A stretch of 7,125 nucleotides of DNA. It comes from Planococcus sp. (in: firmicutes) (GTDB lineage Bacteria > Bacillota > Bacilli > Bacillales_A > Planococcaceae). A model generated the notes under the pieces. It made no database searches. It was given only the letters and a program-made list of their open reading frames with translations, and had not been told where the DNA came from. The stretch is from positions 1 to 7,125 of the forward strand of contig JASKZU010000136.1 in NCBI GenBank assembly GCA_030147455.1. Direction: 5' to 3'. Positions 5,111-7,125 of this stretch are shown piece by piece. Numbering within the stretch: position 1 is the stretch's first letter; the number at the start of each line of letters is the position of its first letter. The translations under genes were made by a program, and so were the position numbers.

Positions 5111-5878
5111 ATGTTGACGGAGCAAACAATTATCGTGACCGGCGGTTCTAGTGGAATGGGATTTCATATGGCAGAGAAATTCGCTGCAGAAGGGGCGAAC
5201 GTTGTCATTACCGGGCGCGATATGGAGAAGTTGAATGAAGCGTTAACTAAGCTATCGGGATTGCGGGGTGCAGTGGAAGCATTCCAAATGGATGTACGCG
5301 AGCCGGAACATGCAAAAGCGATGGTTCAGTTTGCGCATGAAAAATTTGGGCGAATCGATGGCCTTGTCAATAATGCCGCAGGAAATTTTATTGTGCATGC
5401 CGAGAAATTATCGCCAAACGGCTGGCGCTCGGTAATTGATATCGTGTTGAACGGTACCTTTTTCTGCTCGCACGCTGTCGGAAATTATTGGATTGAAAAC
5501 GGCACAAAGGGGAATATATTAAATATGTTGGCTACATACGCCTGGAATGCCGGGGCGGGTGTTGCCCACTCTGCTGCTGCGAAAGCGGGAGTAATGTCAT
5601 TGACTCGCACATTGGCTGTCGAGTGGGGAACGCAGTACGGCATACGCGTCAATGGGATCGCCCCGGGTCCAATTGAACGAACAGGCGGTGCAGACAAGCT
5701 TTTTGAATCACAGGAAGCAAAAGACCGGACGCTGAAGTCTGTGCCTTTGGGACGCCTTGGAAAACCAGAAGAAATTGCCGATCTCGCCGCATTCATCATG
5801 TCGGAAAAGGCTGCCTACATGAACGGTGAAATTGTGACATTGGATGGTGGCCAGTGGTTGAACAAATTTCCTTTTTAA
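5111..5878 (+). CDS. fadH: 2,4-dienoyl-CoA reductase (NADPH), SDR family
   Basis: A 255-aa short-chain dehydrogenase close to B. subtilis FadH/YkuF (254 aa). It reduces 2,4-dienoyl-CoA in the cytosol so that unsaturated fatty acids with even-numbered double bonds can enter beta-oxidation. The cofactor loop is TGGSSGMG (10-17), with Arg36 in TGR for the NADPH phosphate and NNAAGNF at 87-93. There is no classical YxxxK: position 154 is Ser. Tyr143 and Lys158 are 15 residues apart and Asn92 is 51 before Tyr143, which reproduces the Tyr199/Lys214/Asn148/Ser210 spacing of mammalian DECR (from memory). APGPIERTGG (184-193) and DGGQWLNKFPF at the end are typical of this enzyme. It is a soluble, FAD- and FeS-free type, unlike the E. 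coli enzyme. Divergent from ykyB; no terminator separates it from darB 105 bases downstream, so partial read-through is possible. Confidence 0.93.
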   Translation: MLTEQTIIVTGGSSGMGFHMAEKFAAEGANVVITGRDMEKLNEALTKLSGLRGAVEAFQMDVREPEHAKAMVQFAHEKFGRIDGLVNNAAGNFIVHAEKLSPNGWRSVIDIVLNGTFFCSHAVGNYWIENGTKGNILNMLATYAWNAGAGVAHSAAAKAGVMSLTRTLAVEWGTQYGIRVNGIAPGPIERTGGADKLFESQEAKDRTLKSVPLGRLGKPEEIADLAAFIMSEKAAYMNGEIVTLDGGQWLNKFPF

Positions 5879-5918
5879 GTAAATGTCCCCATTTAAAATA
5901 GTCTGAGGATTCTTGTTA

Positions 5919-5927
5919 TGTTATGAT
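5919..5927 (+). promoter_or_regulatory. Extended -10 promoter of darB
   Basis: TGT directly precedes TATGAT (5922-5927), the TGn-TATAAT pattern of an extended -10 promoter with 5 of 6 hexamer matches. The -35 region is poor, as is common for this class. Transcription would begin near 5934, about 50 bases before the start codon. Confidence 0.45.
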
Positions 5928-5967
5928 GTAGTCAAAGTGTTTTGGCATCAGACCATTCATCCGGTGC

Positions 5968-5975
5968 AAAAGGAG
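5968..5975 (+). promoter_or_regulatory. Ribosome binding site fixing the darB start
   Basis: AAAAGGAG (5968-5975) lies eight bases before ATG 5984. The open frame begins earlier at TTG 5942, which has no comparable site. The chosen start gives 147 aa, the length of B. subtilis DarB. Confidence 0.85.
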
Positions 5976-5983
5976 TAGAGCAC

Positions 5984-6427
5984 ATGATTTCATTGCCGAG
6001 CAAAGATTTTCTTGAGACCCCTATTGAAGAATTTGTCATCTCGTCTGAAAAGGTAGCACATGTTCAATTGAACAACAGCGCAGAGCACGCTTTATTAGTT
6101 TTGACCAAAACCGGCTATTCGGCTATACCAGTCTTGGATGCGAAATATCGTTTCTATGGATTGATCAATGCGCAGCGCATCACAGATGCCATTCTTGGAA
6201 TGGACCATATAGAATATGAAAAACTCGGGGACATCCGTGTGAAAGATATTATGCAAACTGATTTGCCTCGCATCCACTTGCATGAGCGGTTCCAGAAGGC
6301 TTTGGATTTGGTAATAGACCAGAATTTTCTTTGTGTCATTGATGATGAAGAAATGTTTATGGGCATTTTGACAAGGCGTGTCGTTCTGAAGCAATTAAAA
6401 AAGCAGCTTTACCAGTTCAAGCGTTAA
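5984..6427 (+). CDS. darB: DarB, c-di-AMP-binding CBS-domain protein
   Basis: A 147-aa protein made of two CBS domains (about 14-73 and 84-140) and nothing else, very close to B. subtilis YkuL/DarB. In B. subtilis the apo form binds the (p)ppGpp synthetase Rel and pyruvate carboxylase when c-di-AMP and thus K+ are low; c-di-AMP binding releases them. Signature stretches kept here are EFVISSEKVAHVQ (16-28), LVLTKTGYSAIPVLD (38-52) and ILTRRVVLKQL (128-138). With the start at 5984, Ala25 and Arg132 fall at the positions I recall as needed for c-di-AMP binding in B. subtilis, so nucleotide binding is probably retained. It follows fadH by 105 bases, has its own extended -10 promoter, and ends at a strong terminator just before an MFS gene. 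Confidence 0.93.
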   Translation: MISLPSKDFLETPIEEFVISSEKVAHVQLNNSAEHALLVLTKTGYSAIPVLDAKYRFYGLINAQRITDAILGMDHIEYEKLGDIRVKDIMQTDLPRIHLHERFQKALDLVIDQNFLCVIDDEEMFMGILTRRVVLKQLKKQLYQFKR

Positions 6428-6434
6428 CTTTCCT

Positions 6435-6463
6435 AAAGGCCTCTTCCATCGAGGCCTTTTTTT
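6435..6463 (+). terminator. Rho-independent terminator after darB
   Basis: A 9-bp perfect stem (AAAGGCCTC 6435-6443, GAGGCCTTT 6451-6459) with a 7-base loop runs into a seven-base T-run (6457-6463). It begins 8 bases after the darB stop and ends only 25 bases before the next start codon. Confidence 0.92.
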
Positions 6464-6477
6464 CTGCAGATAGAAAG

Positions 6478-6482
6478 AAGGG
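6478..6482 (+). promoter_or_regulatory. Ribosome binding site fixing the MFS gene start
   Basis: AAGGG (6478-6482), extended by ATGA, lies six bases before ATG 6489 but abuts the in-frame ATG 6483. The second ATG is therefore the likelier start. Confidence 0.7.
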
Positions 6483-6488
6483 ATGACC

Positions 6489-7125
6489 ATGCAGCAACCG
6501 AACCGCCCGTTCATATTGGCCGCCGTTATGCTGGCGATGTTCGTCGCAGCAGTCGAGGCAACGATCGTGTCCACTGCCATGCCGAGTATTGCGTCAGATC
6601 TCGGCGGATTCTCGAAATACAGCTGGGTATTTTCCGCTTACCTGCTCATGAGTACGGTAACGGTCTTATTGTACGGAAAGCTGGCGGACACAATCGGGCG
6701 CAAGCCAGTGTTCGCTTTTGGCATGCTGCTGTTTTTAGCCGGCTCTCTTCTGTGCGGCCTTGCGGATTCAATGGAGCAGTTGATCGCATTCCGTTTCGTG
6801 CAAGGAGCAGGGGCTGGTGCCATCATGCCGATCGCGACGACCATTGTCGGAGACATTTATTCACCGGAAGAGCGCGCTAAAATCCAAGGCTATCTATCAA
6901 GTGGATGGGGGATTTCGGCAGTGGCAGGACCGGCCATCGGCGGCGTGCTTGTGGCGACCATCGGCTGGCAGTATGTATTCTGGGTCAACCTGCCTCTGGG
7001 CATATTGTCGCTGATTGGAATTTTACGTTATTTGAAAGAGCCGGAACGCAGCAAGCGCACAAAAATCGACTATAAAGGGGCTTTGTTGTTAACTGCTGCA
7101 CTGGTCGCAATTTTGTATTGGCTGA
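6489..7125 (+). CDS. MFS drug exporter, DHA2 (14-TMS EmrB/QacA-like) type, 3' end outside the window
   Basis: The first 212 residues of a major facilitator superfamily transporter, probably a proton-driven multidrug exporter. The first membrane segment carries VEATIVSTAMPSI (22-34), the D1 motif of the DHA2 family, with Glu23 where Asp is usual. Motif A is GKLADTIGRKP (63-73), motif B RFVQGAGAGAIMP (102-114) and the antiporter motif C GWGISAVAGPAIGG (139-152). WQYVFWVNLP (160-169) is the usual loop after it. About six membrane segments are visible, and a DHA2 protein of 450-500 residues would continue well beyond the window. Substrates cannot be told. It starts only 25 bases after the darB terminator, leaving little room for a promoter, so it may depend on read-through or on a promoter within darB. 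Its third-position GC looks a little higher than that of the other genes. Confidence 0.88.
   Translation, partial: MQQPNRPFILAAVMLAMFVAAVEATIVSTAMPSIASDLGGFSKYSWVFSAYLLMSTVTVLLYGKLADTIGRKPVFAFGMLLFLAGSLLCGLADSMEQLIAFRFVQGAGAGAIMPIATTIVGDIYSPEERAKIQGYLSSGWGISAVAGPAIGGVLVATIGWQYVFWVNLPLGILSLIGILRYLKEPERSKRTKIDYKGALLLTAALVAILYWL

Noticed and set aside
5485..5799. 104-codon minus-strand open frame inside fadH
   Set aside because: No ribosome binding site or recognisable protein motif; the plus-strand frame encodes a well conserved enzyme across the whole stretch.
5881..5894. Hairpin AAATG/CATTT right after fadH as a terminator
   Set aside because: Only five AT-rich pairs with a 4-base loop and no T-run; too weak to terminate.
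5942..5983. N-terminal extension of darB from TTG 5942
   Set aside because: The extension overlaps the ribosome binding site of ATG 5984, has no site of its own, and would make the protein longer than its 147-aa orthologue.
6817..7014. 65-codon plus-strand frame inside the MFS gene
   Set aside because: It is an out-of-frame overlap of an exporter whose motifs A, B and C are intact in the other frame.

Overview
The window looks like chromosomal DNA of a low-to-mid-GC Gram-positive bacterium of the order Bacillales. The protein set is close to Bacillus subtilis orthologues (YkwC, YkyB, FadH/YkuF, DarB/YkuL, KtrD), the ribosome binding sites are strong AGGAGG-type sites, and Rho-independent terminators follow most units. 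Base composition and protein details would fit Planococcaceae such as Planococcus, but that is an inference and was not tested by any search.

Layout. 1-314: the 3' end of a gene whose product ends in a low-complexity tail built on a 21-bp tandem repeat, closed by a terminator. 535-1884: a KtrB/KtrD/TrkH-type K+ (or Na+) translocating subunit. 1946-2410: a MarR-family repressor of the MhqR/YkvE type with its own TATAAT promoter, sharing a bidirectional terminator with a convergent CPBP (CAAX-like) membrane protease gene (2494-3108, minus). 3244-3432: a 62-aa hypothetical protein, divergent from the protease. 3433-3551: an intergenic stretch with a Fur-box-like palindrome, a promoter, a C-rich segment and a terminator, which together look like a small regulatory RNA of the FsrA type. 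3620-4489: the YkwC-type beta-hydroxyacid dehydrogenase, convergent with ykyB (4524-4985, minus). 5111-5878: 2,4-dienoyl-CoA reductase (fadH), divergent from ykyB. 5984-6427: the c-di-AMP-binding CBS protein DarB. 6489-end: the N-terminal half of a DHA2-type MFS drug exporter, cut by the window edge.

Working together. The ykwC, ykyB, fadH and ykuL genes lie near one another in B. subtilis too, so the right half is a reshuffled version of a conserved Bacillales neighbourhood. K+ uptake (KtrD) and c-di-AMP sensing (DarB) are linked in physiology, because c-di-AMP controls K+ import and DarB reports c-di-AMP status to Rel and pyruvate carboxylase. The most interesting item is the putative iron-responsive sRNA at about 3490-3551. 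From memory, B. subtilis fsrA also sits in the yku region. No mobile element, CRISPR array, tRNA or rRNA was seen. Four start codons were moved downstream of the longest open frame because strong ribosome binding sites decide them.
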